Assembly (NCBI GenBank): GCA_030066085.1
Contig: JASJCI010000039.1
Location: forward strand, 1-64,000
Origin: Gammaproteobacteria bacterium
GTDB lineage: Bacteria > Pseudomonadota > Gammaproteobacteria > GCA-001735895
DNA length: 64,000 nt
Direction of reading: 5' to 3'
Shown: positions 7,855 to 18,134 of the stretch, piece after piece
How the letters are laid out: each line of letters opens with the position of its first letter
Numbering within the stretch: the first letter of the stretch is position 1
Position numbers and translations under genes: made by a program
Notes under the pieces: generated by a model
Seen by the model: the letters and a program-made list of their open reading frames with translations, nothing else
What the model was told of the DNA's origin: nothing
Databases searched by the model: none

Positions 7855-9660
7855 CTACGCCCCGATCGGGCTCGTGGTTACCGTCGCCAGTTCCTCGCCG
7901 TCCTCGGACATGACATGCGTCGAACAGGCCAGGCAGGGATCGAAGCTGTGGATGCTGCGCAGGATCTCGACCGGCTCGTCCGGCACCTCGATCCTGGTGT
8001 TCATCAGCGATGCCTCGAAGGCGCCGATGTTACCGGCCTCGTCGCGCGGCGATCCGTTCCAGGTGGTCGGTACCACGCACTGGTAGTTGTCGATACGCGT
8101 GTCCTTGATCTTGATCCAGTGACCCAGCGCGCCGCGCGGCGCTTCGGTGAAGCCGACCCCCTTGGCTTCCGCGGGCCAGTCGGCCGGATCCCACATTTCG
8201 CCGCTGTGCGTGCTGCTGTCGCCGTTGTTGATGTTGGTCATCATCTTGTCGAAGAAGTAGAGCTGCATATCGGCGGCCCACTGGGCTTCCAGCGCGCGTG
8301 CGGCGGTGCGGCCGAGGGTCGAGAACAGCGCGGTGACCGGCACATCGAGAGTTTTCAGCACCAGGTTGATCTGCTCGGTGATGACTTCGTGGCCCTGGGC
8401 GTAGCCGATGATGTAACGCGCCAGCGGGCCGACTTCCATCGCGTTGCCGCGCCAGCGCGGCGCCTTGATCCACGAGTAGCTCGCGCCCTCGTCGAGTTCC
8501 TCGATGTTTTGCGGGCTGCCCTTGGCGCTGTCGACGTTGAAATCGGGATCGGTCACGCCGTCCCAGGGGTGCAGGCCCTTGACCCCGTCCGGGTACTTGT
8601 ACCAGGAGTGGGGCACAAATTCCTGCACCTGTTCGGGGTCGGTGAGATCGATTTCATGCACCACGGACAGGTCGCCGTTGATGATCGCGCCGCGCGGCAT
8701 CATCAGGTTGGCCGCGGAGTAGTCGTTGGCCTTGTCCGGGATATCGCCGTAGGACATGACGTTCTGACTCGACAGGCCGCCGCCGTAGAGCCAGCCCTTG
8801 TAGAACTGGCCGATGGCGAGAATGTCGGGGATCAGCACGTTGTCGATGAAGGTCTTGGTGTCCTGCAGGATCTGGTGAACCTGGTTGAGATTCACCTTGT
8901 TGAGTGCACCAACCGCGCCGGTATCGCTGAGATTGATCGGGCAGGGCACACCACCGACGGTCCAGTTGGGATGCGTGTCCTTGCCGCCGAAGATCGTGCG
9001 CGTCTTCATGATTTCCTTCTGGAAATCGAGCGCCTCGAGATAATGTGTCACCGCCATCAGGTCGGCTTCCGGCGGCAGCAGGTAGGCCGGGTTGGTCCAG
9101 TAACCGTTGCGGAACGGACCGAGCTGGCCGGATTCGACAAACTTTTTCAGTCGATTCTGGATGTCGCGGAAATAACCCGGTGAAGATTTCGGGTGATTCG
9201 GCGATACCTGCATCTGCAGCGCCGACGTCGCCCTCGGATCGGCCTTGAGCGCGTTGACCGGGTTGACCCAGTCGAGTGCATGCAGGTGGTAGAAATGCAC
9301 GAGGTGATCGTGCACCTGCAGCGACAGCTGCATGATGTTGCGAATCGAGTTGGCGTTTTCCGGGATATTGATACCGAGTGCGTCCTCGACCGCGCGCACC
9401 GAGGTCAGCGCGTGCGTGCCGGTGCAGACGCCGCAGATGCGCTGCACGAAGGCCCAGGCATCGCGCGGATCGCGACCTTTGAGGATGACTTCGAGACCGC
9501 GCCAGATCGTGCCGCTGGAGACCGCGTTGGTGATCACGTTGTTCGAGTCGATGTTGACCTCGGCGCGCATGTGACCCTCGATCCGGGTGACCGGATCGAC
9601 GACGATGCGCTGCCCGGACTTGTCCAGCTTGAAACCGTTGGGTGTCGTGACAGTGCTCAT
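7855..9660 (-). CDS. hupL: Uptake [NiFe]-hydrogenase large subunit
   Basis: 601 residues; it carries the Ni-Fe(CN)2CO active site that splits H2. The four nickel cysteines are present in [10 protein letters not shown] (C76, C79) and DPCLACSTH (C576, C579). A C-terminal tail of 19 residues follows H582 and is the part removed by the HupD protease after metal insertion. The N-terminal [13 protein letters not shown] signature is intact. The ATG overlaps the hupS stop by one base. It is exported together with HupS, having no signal of its own. It belongs with group 1d-type membrane-bound uptake enzymes by neighbours and by its partner subunit. Confidence 0.98.
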   Translation of the reverse strand: MSTVTTPNGFKLDKSGQRIVVDPVTRIEGHMRAEVNIDSNNVITNAVSSGTIWRGLEVILKGRDPRDAWAFVQRICGVCTGTHALTSVRAVEDALGINIPENANSIRNIMQLSLQVHDHLVHFYHLHALDWVNPVNALKADPRATSALQMQVSPNHPKSSPGYFRDIQNRLKKFVESGQLGPFRNGYWTNPAYLLPPEADLMAVTHYLEALDFQKEIMKTRTIFGGKDTHPNWTVGGVPCPINLSDTGAVGALNKVNLNQVHQILQDTKTFIDNVLIPDILAIGQFYKGWLYGGGLSSQNVMSYGDIPDKANDYSAANLMMPRGAIINGDLSVVHEIDLTDPEQVQEFVPHSWYKYPDGVKGLHPWDGVTDPDFNVDSAKGSPQNIEELDEGASYSWIKAPRWRGNAMEVGPLARYIIGYAQGHEVITEQINLVLKTLDVPVTALFSTLGRTAARALEAQWAADMQLYFFDKMMTNINNGDSSTHSGEMWDPADWPAEAKGVGFTEAPRGALGHWIKIKDTRIDNYQCVVPTTWNGSPRDEAGNIGAFEASLMNTRIEVPDEPVEILRSIHSFDPCLACSTHVMSEDGEELATVTTSPIGA

Positions 9661-10745
9661 TATTCCTGGTCTCCTTTCTGTTGCGTTCTCTTAAGCGCCG
9701 ATACCGCGGCGTGCGCGGCGACCGCACCGCCGACGATGGCGGCCGCGGTGCCGCCGACCGTGTCGGCATTGGCTTCGACACCGAATTGCGGGATGTTGGT
9801 GAGGCGGTCGTAAAAGCCGCCCTTGTCCCAGAAGCCGTCCTCGGAGCAGCCGATGCAGGGGTGGCCGGACTGGATCGGGAACGACAGGCCGCCGTTCCAG
9901 CGTACCGTCGAGCAGGCGTTGTAGGTGGTCGGGCCCTTGCAGCCCATCTTGTACAGGCAGTAACCCTGGCGCGCGCCCTCGTCATCCCAGGCCTCGACGA
10001 ATTGACCGGCGTCAAAGTGGGGCCGCCGGTAGCACTTATCATGAATCCGCTGGCTGTAGAACATCTTGGGCCGTCCCTGCCGGTCGAGTTCGGGCAGACG
10101 GTCGAAGGTGACGAGATAAGTGACTACCGCGGTCATGACTTCCGCGATCGGGGGACAACCCGGTACCTTGATGATGGGTGCATTGCCGATGCCGGGCACC
10201 TTGTGAATCGGTGTTGCACCGGTCGGATTGGGCGCCGCTGCCTGAACGCAGCCCCAGGAGGCACAGGAGCCCCAGGAGATAATGGCCTTGGCGTCTTTCG
10301 CCGCCATGCGGAGCTGTTCGGTGTAGGGTCGGCCCGCAACCACGCAGGACATACCGCCGGTGACGTCCTGCTCGAGACCGGGATTACCCTCGCAGGCGAG
10401 GATGTATTCACCCTTGTGCTCGGCGATGACTTCTTCGACGATGGCTTCGGCCTGGTGACCCGCCGCCGCCATGATGACGGAGTCATAGTCGAGCGAAATC
10501 ATCGACAGGATGACATCTTTAGCCAGCGGATGACCGGAGCGGAGGAATGATTCGGAGCAACAGGTGCATTCGAGACCGTGCAGCCAAAGTACCGGGATTC
10601 GGGGCTTGGTTTCCATCGCGTGGGCTATCTTGCTTGCGTACAGGGGACTCAGGCCCATCGCCGCAGCCGTCAGGCTGCAGAATTTCAGGAAACTGCGCCG
10701 GGTTATCCCCTGTCGGCGCATCACATCGTAAAAGGTTTCTTTCAT
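9660..10745 (-). CDS. hupS: Uptake [NiFe]-hydrogenase small subunit, Tat-exported, six-Cys proximal cluster
   Basis: 361 residues. A twin-arginine signal (RRSFLKF at 16-22) ends near AHA43. The mature protein begins with the proximal cluster motif [10 protein letters not shown] (C60, C62, C63), and GSCASWGC supplies two more cysteines. These correspond to Cys17/19/20 and 115/120 of oxygen-tolerant enzymes such as E. coli Hyd-1 and Ralstonia HoxK. The medial and distal cluster motifs ([30 protein letters not shown]) follow. A C-terminal hydrophobic helix (about 335-355) anchors the enzyme in the membrane. A ribosome site AGGGGGAG lies upstream of the ATG, and the gene has its own sigma54-type promoter. 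Confidence 0.98.
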   Translation of the reverse strand: MKETFYDVMRRQGITRRSFLKFCSLTAAAMGLSPLYASKIAHAMETKPRIPVLWLHGLECTCCSESFLRSGHPLAKDVILSMISLDYDSVIMAAAGHQAEAIVEEVIAEHKGEYILACEGNPGLEQDVTGGMSCVVAGRPYTEQLRMAAKDAKAIISWGSCASWGCVQAAAPNPTGATPIHKVPGIGNAPIIKVPGCPPIAEVMTAVVTYLVTFDRLPELDRQGRPKMFYSQRIHDKCYRRPHFDAGQFVEAWDDEGARQGYCLYKMGCKGPTTYNACSTVRWNGGLSFPIQSGHPCIGCSEDGFWDKGGFYDRLTNIPQFGVEANADTVGGTAAAIVGGAVAAHAAVSALKRTQQKGDQE

Positions 10746-10785
10746 CAGGCTCCCCCTGTTGGAAGGTTGTTTACCGGAACAGTTG

Positions 10786-10801
10786 TGCAGGGTTGGTGCC
10801 A
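10786..10801 (-). promoter_or_regulatory. Sigma54-type -24/-12 promoter of hupSLC
   Basis: Read on the minus strand, the sequence is TGGCACCAACCCTGCA. It matches the consensus TGGCACG-N4-TTGCA with GG and GC exactly 12 bases apart. The predicted transcription start is about 10776, some 30 bases before the hupS ATG at 10745. Upstream AT-rich DNA could bind IHF. HupR, encoded in the divergent operon, is the obvious candidate activator. Confidence 0.75.
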
Positions 10802-10850
10802 GTTTTTATTAATCCATTTAAAAACAATGGTTTATCTGATTTTGCCGCAA

Positions 10851-10864
10851 TTGATCCAGGTCAA
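10851..10864. promoter_or_regulatory. FNR/ANR-type box between hupS and hupD
   Basis: TTGATCCAGGTCAA matches the FNR/ANR consensus TTGAT-N4-ATCAA/GTCAA. It lies about 65 bases upstream of the -24/-12 element of hupS and about 150 bases from hupD. Oxygen- or redox-responsive control of one or both divergent operons is the natural reading. Confidence 0.65.
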
Positions 10865-11013
10865 GAGCCGGTAATTAAAATTACATAAGATTCAAAAATC
10901 GATTAATTAATTACCAGCAGATCTCAACTGCAAAAACAAAAAACGTAAAAAAAGTTTACAAAATAATTCAAACATGTAACTATTTTTTCCACTAATATTC
11001 CGGAATCACGCTC

Positions 11014-11709
11014 ATGACGCCCAAAATCCTCATTCTCGGTATCGGTAACATCCTCTGGGCGGACGAAGGTTTCGGGGTTCGCGCCGTCGAGCATCTCGAT
11101 CGCCACTTTCAGTTTGACGACTCGGTTACCTTGATGGACGGGGGGACCCAGGGCATCTATCTCGCGCACCATGTGCAGCAGGCCGACATCCTGGTGGTGT
11201 TCGATGCGATCGATTACGGCCTGGAGCCAGGCACGATCAAGTTGATCGAGGGGGACGACGTGCCCAAATTCATGGGCGCCAAGAAAATGAGTCTGCACCA
11301 GACGGGTTTCCAGGAAGTACTGGCGATGGCCGAAATGCTCGGGGATTACCCGGACCACCTGCTGCTGGTCGGAGTGCAGCCGGTGCAACTCGAAGACTAC
11401 GGCGGCAGCCTGCGCGAAAAAACGCGCGCGCGGATCGAGCCGGCCATTACCCTGGCCCTGAACTGGCTTGCCCGGTTCGAAGTGCATGGCGAACGCCGCG
11501 AGCAGGCGCGAGACGCCAGCGAATCCCTGGCCGGCGCCGAAATCGAAATGATGGCCTACGAAAACCAGCGGCCGTCGGCGGCCGAGGCCAGTCGCGTCGG
11601 CGATGACCGGGTATTGCGCGACCGCAATTTTCACCTGTCGAATCGCACCCATCCGGTCGATCCGGGGTCGAAAATCGCCTGCGACGTCGATCACCGCGGT
11701 AAGTACTGA
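11014..11709 (+). CDS. hupD: Hydrogenase maturation endopeptidase
   Basis: 231 residues. The first 160 match the HyaD/HupD protease family: LILGIGNILWADEGFGVRAVE with the first metal-binding Glu, VVFDAIDYG with the Asp, and MSLHQTGF with the His. It removes the C-terminal tail of HupL once nickel is in place. The last 70 residues are a hydrophilic extension unlike the core protease and of unknown role. It is the first gene of the rightward maturation train. Its stop overlaps the hupF start (TGATG). Confidence 0.95.
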   Translation: MTPKILILGIGNILWADEGFGVRAVEHLDRHFQFDDSVTLMDGGTQGIYLAHHVQQADILVVFDAIDYGLEPGTIKLIEGDDVPKFMGAKKMSLHQTGFQEVLAMAEMLGDYPDHLLLVGVQPVQLEDYGGSLREKTRARIEPAITLALNWLARFEVHGERREQARDASESLAGAEIEMMAYENQRPSAAEASRVGDDRVLRDRNFHLSNRTHPVDPGSKIACDVDHRGKY

Positions 11710-12068
11710 TGTGTATCGGTGTCCCGATGCAGATTGTCGAACCCGGGTTCGGGTTTGCGCGTTGTGAAGGTCTCGGGATGTCGCGCATGATCAATACGCT
11801 GCTGGTCGGCGATCAGCCGGCCGGTACCTGGTTACTGGTTTTTCTCGACAGTGCGCGGGAGATAATCAGCGCCGCGGATGCCGAGCGCATCGGCGATGCG
11901 GTGCGCGCACTCGACCTGGTCATGTCCGATCCGGATGCCGCCGGTGTCGATCCGCTGGCGCGCGACAGTATCGATGCCCTGTTTGCCGACCTGGTCGACC
12001 GGGAACCGCAAAAACCCCCATCGCTGCTCGAGCTCGAGCGGCGCCAGAACCAACCCGACGGAGATTAG
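11709..12068 (+). CDS. hupF: HypC/HupF-family hydrogenase chaperone
   Basis: 119 residues. It begins MCIGVPMQIVEPGFGFARCEG, so it has the essential N-terminal cysteine of the HypC/HupF family. It has the C-terminal extension typical of HupF. HupF is known to protect the large subunit during maturation under oxygen. It is distinct from the true HypC at 24307. It is translationally coupled to hupD (one-base overlap) and followed after one base by hupG. Confidence 0.93.
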   Translation: MCIGVPMQIVEPGFGFARCEGLGMSRMINTLLVGDQPAGTWLLVFLDSAREIISAADAERIGDAVRALDLVMSDPDAAGVDPLARDSIDALFADLVDREPQKPPSLLELERRQNQPDGD

Positions 12069-12069
12069 A

Positions 12070-12501
12070 ATGTCATCGCCATTGCTCGACAAGATGCTTA
12101 CGCAGTACCAGTACCCGCTGCTGGACGAAGACACGATCGATGCGTTCCTCGCTGCCCAGGATGAATGCGTGCTGTTTTTTACCGAGGATCCGCAGCGCTT
12201 TCCCGAAACCAATGACGTCGTCATGATCCTGCCGGAGCTGGTGAAGGAATACGGCGGTCGTTTCAGTGTCGGTGTAATCAGCCAGAAATCGCAGCGCAAG
12301 CTGCAGGCGCGTTACGGTTTTCGCGAATGGCCGACGCTGGTATTCCTGCGCCAGGGTCAATTTCTCGGCAGCATCAGCCGGGTGCAGGACTGGGTCGACT
12401 ACATCATCAGGATCAACGACCTGCTGAGCTCGGAAGGGCGACCCGAGCCCGGCTTCGACATACCGATCGAAGTCGAGAATTCGACGCGCTGCAGCGCCTG
12501 A
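12070..12501 (+). CDS. hupG: Hydrogenase expression protein HyaE/HupG, thioredoxin-like
   Basis: 143 residues from the ATG at 12070, one base after hupF. The fold is thioredoxin-like, with LFFTEDPQRFPETNDVVMILPEL and the FREWPTLVFLRQGQFLGSISRVQDW end typical of HyaE. The redox CxxC motif is absent, as in the family. HyaE/HupG binds the Tat signal of the small subunit and helps its assembly. Longer upstream in-frame extensions run through hupF in another frame and are not real. Confidence 0.93.
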   Translation: MSSPLLDKMLTQYQYPLLDEDTIDAFLAAQDECVLFFTEDPQRFPETNDVVMILPELVKEYGGRFSVGVISQKSQRKLQARYGFREWPTLVFLRQGQFLGSISRVQDWVDYIIRINDLLSSEGRPEPGFDIPIEVENSTRCSA

Positions 12502-12519
12502 CAATCGAAGGAGTGAGGC

Positions 12520-13377
12520 ATGAAATCAATCGAAATCCCGATCGTAACCGGACCCGGTTCACAACCCGCTGAGCGTGACGGCGCGGAAATGGAGTTCATG
12601 CAGTTGCCGTCGGGCATGAGTACCTACAGTGCGCCGATAGTGCCCGAGGCAGAGGACACCGAAGGCCTCGAGGCGGCCCTGGAATTGACCGAAACCCTGC
12701 TTGACCAGCTGCGGTCATACCGGCTCGGCGACGACAATGCGCAACTGATTCTCGATCAACTGGACGATGCGAACCGGGAGTTTTTCGACCAGTTGCTGGG
12801 CGAAGGCGAAGTCAGTGTGCAGTGCAACCAGCCCTTTCATGCCGTCATCCAGGAATCGGTGCTGGCGGGTGTATGGCGCGTGCGTTATCTCGATTCCGAG
12901 GATCGTGTGGTTCACGACGTGATCGAAATAGGCGATATCCCTGCACTGGTCAAACAGGACTGTTTCAACGACGCCGAAACGGCCTTCGACCCGAGCGGAC
13001 TCGAGATTCCGGAGACGGTCTACAATGCCGCGCCGCTGCTGACCGAAATCGCCGACAAGCTGACGCAGTTCACGCCAGGGGATGACGTGCACGTGATCAA
13101 CCTGTCGCTGTTACCGCATACCGAGGAAGACCTGCAGTTCATGAGCGACCGGCTCGGTATCGGGCCGATCGTGGTACTGTCACGCGGTTACGGCAACTGT
13201 CGTATCAGTGCCACCAACACGCGTTACGTCTGGTGGGTGCAGTATTTCAACTCGCAGGAAACGCTGATTCTGAACACCCTCGAGATCAGCCCGGTGCCCG
13301 ATGTGGCCTGTGCATCGCAGGAAGACATCATTGAGAGCGCCGAACGGCTGGACGAAATCCTGTCGATTTACCGGTAA
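12520..13377 (+). CDS. hupH: Hydrogenase expression protein HupH/HyaF
   Basis: 285 residues of the HupH/HyaF family, which helps assemble the iron-sulfur clusters of the small subunit. Typical segments are MEFMQLPSGMSTY, LLGEGEVSVQ, VLAGVWRV, the LLTEIADKL region and the C-terminal LGIGPIVVLSRGYGNCRIS and WWVQYFN. It starts 18 bases after hupG with an AAGGAGTGAGG ribosome site. Confidence 0.95.
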   Translation: MKSIEIPIVTGPGSQPAERDGAEMEFMQLPSGMSTYSAPIVPEAEDTEGLEAALELTETLLDQLRSYRLGDDNAQLILDQLDDANREFFDQLLGEGEVSVQCNQPFHAVIQESVLAGVWRVRYLDSEDRVVHDVIEIGDIPALVKQDCFNDAETAFDPSGLEIPETVYNAAPLLTEIADKLTQFTPGDDVHVINLSLLPHTEEDLQFMSDRLGIGPIVVLSRGYGNCRISATNTRYVWWVQYFNSQETLILNTLEISPVPDVACASQEDIIESAERLDEILSIYR

Positions 13378-13384
13378 CGCCATC

Positions 13385-13618
13385 GTGAACCATCGCCCGC
13401 AAGATCAATTTCTGCCCGGTTCCTTTGGCGGCGACATCGACAAGCTCGCCGACGATACCCGCCTCGAATGCAAGATCTGCTGGTATGTCTACGATCCGGC
13501 GCTGGGCGACGACTACTGGCAGATTCCACCCGGCACGCCGTTTGCGCAACTGCCCGATCACTGGAGCTGCCCTGAATGTGACGGCCGCCGCCAGGATTTC
13601 ATGGTGCTCGACCCGTGA
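13385..13618 (+). CDS. hupI: Rubredoxin of the hydrogenase operon
   Basis: 77 residues from a GTG at 13385, seven bases after hupH. The two rubredoxin knuckles are CKICWYVYDP (about 31-40) and CPECDG (about 64-69). They are separated by the canonical DYWQIPPGTPF stretch and bind a single Fe(Cys)4. A 25-30 residue N-terminal extension precedes the fold, as in HupI/HoxR. HoxR-type rubredoxins are known to be needed for the modified proximal cluster at high oxygen, which fits the six-Cys HupS here. Confidence 0.93.
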   Translation: MNHRPQDQFLPGSFGGDIDKLADDTRLECKICWYVYDPALGDDYWQIPPGTPFAQLPDHWSCPECDGRRQDFMVLDP

Positions 13619-14244
13619 CGGATACCACGCTCGCCGGCCTGGCCGAACGCCTGCAATCCCTGTATGCGCGGATCGAGCGCGAACGTATGGCGGACGTGCC
13701 GATTCTGAATCCCGCGATCGGCATCCACGCGATCGGTTTTCAGCGCTGGCAGCAGGGTTATCTCGGCGTCATGGTGACGCCCTGGTTCATGAACCTGATG
13801 TTGCTGCCGGGCGACGACGAAAACTGGGACGATTTGCCGGTGTTGAGCCAGTCGACCCATGTTTTTCCGTCCGGTCGTTACGAGTTTACCGTGGGGCACG
13901 AAGCCGACCTCGGCAAGTACCGGATGTGTTCGCTGTTTTCGCCGATGTTCGAGTTTGCCGATGATGCGGCCGCGGTCGAAACCGCGGGCGCGGTCATCGC
14001 GGCGCTGATGGCCGAGGAAAATCGTGACGCAGGCGATATCTCGATGAAGGAGATGAATCAAATCTGGCGCGGTGAGCGACCGCATCCCGGCGACGACGAT
14101 TTATCGGCCGACGAGATCAACATCGATCGGACGGAAATCGGCGAGAGCGAGGCTGTCGGCGGTCTCGGCGAGCGCCTGGAAAAACCGCTGAGCCGGCGCC
14201 AGCTGCTGCGCGCCAGCCTGTTACAGGAGGACGGCGAGCGGTGA
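13615..14244 (+). CDS. hupJ: Hydrogenase assembly chaperone HupJ/HybE
   Basis: 209 residues from a GTG overlapping the hupI stop by four bases. The HybE/HupJ core is residues 10-140: MADVPILNPAIGIHAIGFQRW, LGVMVTPWFMNLMLLPG, FPSGRYEFTVGHEADLGKYRMCSLFSPMFEF. The family acts in Tat-signal recognition and small-subunit maturation. The C-terminal 60 residues are an acidic tail ending with an SRRQLLRAS segment that resembles a rubredoxin/HupJ tail. Confidence 0.93.
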   Translation: MTDTTLAGLAERLQSLYARIERERMADVPILNPAIGIHAIGFQRWQQGYLGVMVTPWFMNLMLLPGDDENWDDLPVLSQSTHVFPSGRYEFTVGHEADLGKYRMCSLFSPMFEFADDAAAVETAGAVIAALMAEENRDAGDISMKEMNQIWRGERPHPGDDDLSADEINIDRTEIGESEAVGGLGERLEKPLSRRQLLRASLLQEDGER

Positions 14245-15410
14245 ACCCGGTCGAGGGCCGTATCGATATCGATCTTCACCCGGCGCCGGGTGAGGCCACG
14301 CGCGTGGACGTCGAATCGAGCCGGCCGCTGCAGGCCTGCCGGGTCATGATCGGCAAAGCCCCCGACGAAGTGCTGTCGCTCCTGCCCCTGATGTTCAACG
14401 TCTGCGGCGTGGCGCAGGCGCGCGCAACACTCGCCGCGATCCAGCGAGAACTCGGTGTCACGGTTCGGCAGGGCGATGAAGCGGCACGCGACCTGCTGGT
14501 TGCGGTGGAAACCGCGCGCGAACATCTGCTGCGCATTTTCCTGGACTGGCCGCGCCTGTTCGAGCTGGATTTCGACAATCGCGTGCTACCCCGGATCAGT
14601 CATCTGAATTCCGATTTCGCGGCCTGCCTGTTTCGCGGCGGCAACGGCTTTGCGCTGCATAGCACAAGCGAACCCGACCAGGCCGGCCTGGCGCAACAGT
14701 GCGATCGACTCGAGGCGATTCTACAGGAGTCCGTGTTCGGCGTGCCCTGCGATGAATGGCTGGCGCTACGCGGTATCACCGAACTCGAGTCCTGGCTGGA
14801 CCACGATCACAGCGTGGCCGCCCGGGCGACGGCCCAGATTCATCGTCGCGGCTGGAGCGAGCTGGCGCAGACAAGCTGTGCCGATCTGCCCGAACTGTCA
14901 GCGCAGGATCTGCTGGCGCGTTTCAGCGACGAGTCGGTCGACCGGTTCGTCGCGTTACCGCAATGGGACGGGCAGTGTTACGAGACTACCCCGCTGTCGC
15001 GTCAGCGATGCCACCCGCTGGTGTTATCCCTTGGCGACGATCTTGGCAGCGGATTGCTGGTGCGCTGGGTGGCACGGCTGGTGGAGCTCGCGACGATACC
15101 CGGGCGGATTGCAAACCTCGGCCAGGCACTGGTCGAGGATGACCAGGTCGACGTGGAAATGCCCGTCGACACCGTTGGTATCGCGCAGGTCGAGGCCGCG
15201 CGCGGGCGCCTGGTGCATCGTGTCAGTATCGACGACGGTGTTGTCGCCGATTACCGGATCCTCGCGCCTACCGAGTGGAACTTCCATCCGGACGGCATTA
15301 TCGGCGAGGGTCTCGCGCAATTGACCGAGCGCAAGTCGATCGACGTCTGTGCGCGCACCGTCATCAACGCCATAGACCCCTGCGTCGGTTATCACCTGAG
15401 GGTGCACTGA
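14241..15410 (+). CDS. hupK: HupK, large-subunit-like assembly protein
   Basis: 389 residues from a GTG overlapping hupJ by four bases. HupK/HoxV resembles a degenerate hydrogenase large subunit. Here FNVCGVAQARA replaces the L1 motif and the C-terminus ends AIDPCVGYHLRVH, keeping one cysteine in each half. It is proposed to act as a scaffold for the Fe(CN)2CO unit before transfer to HupL. The neighbours (hupJ, hypA) are as in other hup clusters. Confidence 0.92.
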   Translation: MNPVEGRIDIDLHPAPGEATRVDVESSRPLQACRVMIGKAPDEVLSLLPLMFNVCGVAQARATLAAIQRELGVTVRQGDEAARDLLVAVETAREHLLRIFLDWPRLFELDFDNRVLPRISHLNSDFAACLFRGGNGFALHSTSEPDQAGLAQQCDRLEAILQESVFGVPCDEWLALRGITELESWLDHDHSVAARATAQIHRRGWSELAQTSCADLPELSAQDLLARFSDESVDRFVALPQWDGQCYETTPLSRQRCHPLVLSLGDDLGSGLLVRWVARLVELATIPGRIANLGQALVEDDQVDVEMPVDTVGIAQVEAARGRLVHRVSIDDGVVADYRILAPTEWNFHPDGIIGEGLAQLTERKSIDVCARTVINAIDPCVGYHLRVH

Positions 15411-15751
15411 TGCACGAAATGTCGTTGTGCGAGGGTATACTGCAGGTGCTCGAAGACGAGGCTGGCAAACAGGGTTTCAGCGAAGTCAGGCAGGTCTGGC
15501 TCGAGATCGGGCGGCTCGCCGGGGTCGAACTGGACGCCCTGCGTTTCAGCTTTGACGTCGTTGTACGTGACACGCTGGCCGACGGCGCGAAGCTCAGCAT
15601 CATCGATGTACCGGGCGTGGCCTGGTGCCTGCAGTGCGCCGAGTCGGTGCCGGTCGAGCAGCGTTTCGACGCCTGCCCGCAATGCGGCAGTTACCAGTTG
15701 CAGGTGACCGGCGGCGATGAAATGCGAATCAAGGAACTGGAGGTGAACTAA
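15410..15751 (+). CDS. hypA: Hydrogenase nickel insertion protein HypA
   Basis: 113 residues starting [11 protein letters not shown], where His2 is the nickel ligand. A zinc finger is formed by [21 protein letters not shown] (about 73-93). With HypB it delivers Ni to the large subunit. The ATG overlaps the hupK stop by one base and its own stop overlaps hypB by one base. Confidence 0.97.
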   Translation: MHEMSLCEGILQVLEDEAGKQGFSEVRQVWLEIGRLAGVELDALRFSFDVVVRDTLADGAKLSIIDVPGVAWCLQCAESVPVEQRFDACPQCGSYQLQVTGGDEMRIKELEVN

Positions 15752-16655
15752 TGTGTACCGTCTGTGGCTGCGGTGAAGGCGAAACCCGGATCGAGGGTCA
15801 CGATCATGCGCACGATCACGCGCATACTCACGATCATCACCACGATCACCATCACCATCATCATGATCACGCGCATGACCACCACGGTCATGGCCACGAT
15901 CATCACGATTACGGGCAGGGCCCGGCGCGCGCGCATGCGCCCGGTATGAGCCAGGCGCGCATGGTGCAGATCGAACAGGACATTCTCGGCAAGAACAACC
16001 AGTATGCCGAGGCCAATCGACGCCTGTTCGGCGAACGCGGCATGCTGGTGCTGAACCTGGTATCGAGCCCGGGCTCGGGCAAGACCACGCTGCTGACGCG
16101 CAGCCTGGAGGACCTGCAGGCCGACATGTCACTGGCGGTCATCGAGGGTGACCAGCAAACCAGTAACGATGCCGAGCGCATCCGCGCCACCGGGGTGCCG
16201 GCGCTGCAGATCAACACCGGCAAGGGCTGTCACCTCGATGCGCACCAGGTCGGCCACGCGCTCGAACACCTGGATCCGGCGGAGCGCTCGGTGCTGTTTA
16301 TCGAAAACGTCGGTAACCTGGTCTGTCCGGCGGCTTTCGATCTCGGCGAAGCGCACAAGGTCGCCATCCTGTCGGTGACCGAGGGCGAGGACAAGCCGAT
16401 CAAGTATCCCGATATGTTCGATGCCGCCGACCTGCTGCTGCTGAACAAGATCGACCTGTTGCCTTACCTGCAGTTCGACGTCGATAAATGCATCGACTAC
16501 GCGCGCCGGGTCAATCCGGGTATCCAGGTACTGCAGGTGTCGGCGACCAGTGGCGAAGGTATGGCCGACTGGTACCAGTGGATCCGGCTCGCACACCAGA
16601 CCCGGCTGGTCGGTTTCCGTTCCGCCAGCGCGGTTGCAGAGCGGCAGGTGAACCC

Positions 16656-16659
<4 letters not shown>
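15751..16659 (+). CDS. hypB: Nickel-binding GTPase HypB
   Basis: 302 residues. The N-terminal CTVCGCG is the high-affinity nickel site. A very His-rich stretch (about 17-52, more than 20 His) suggests nickel storage. The G domain starts with a P-loop [11 protein letters not shown] (about 106-115) and has [13 protein letters not shown] (NKxD motif). GTP hydrolysis drives nickel delivery with HypA. It overlaps hupR by four bases. Confidence 0.98.

Positions 16660-18130
<1,471 letters not shown>

Positions 18131-18134
<4 letters not shown>

Noticed and set aside
7795-9183. 462-residue open frame on the plus strand, antisense to hupL
   Set aside because: It is a shadow of a GC-rich gene. hupL carries all nickel motifs, and the antisense product has no domain.
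10746-11013. Rhodobacter-type HupR site TTG-N5-CAA
   Set aside because: I scanned both strands of the hupS-hupD gap and found only TTG-N3-CAA and TTG-N8-CAA, not the N5 form.
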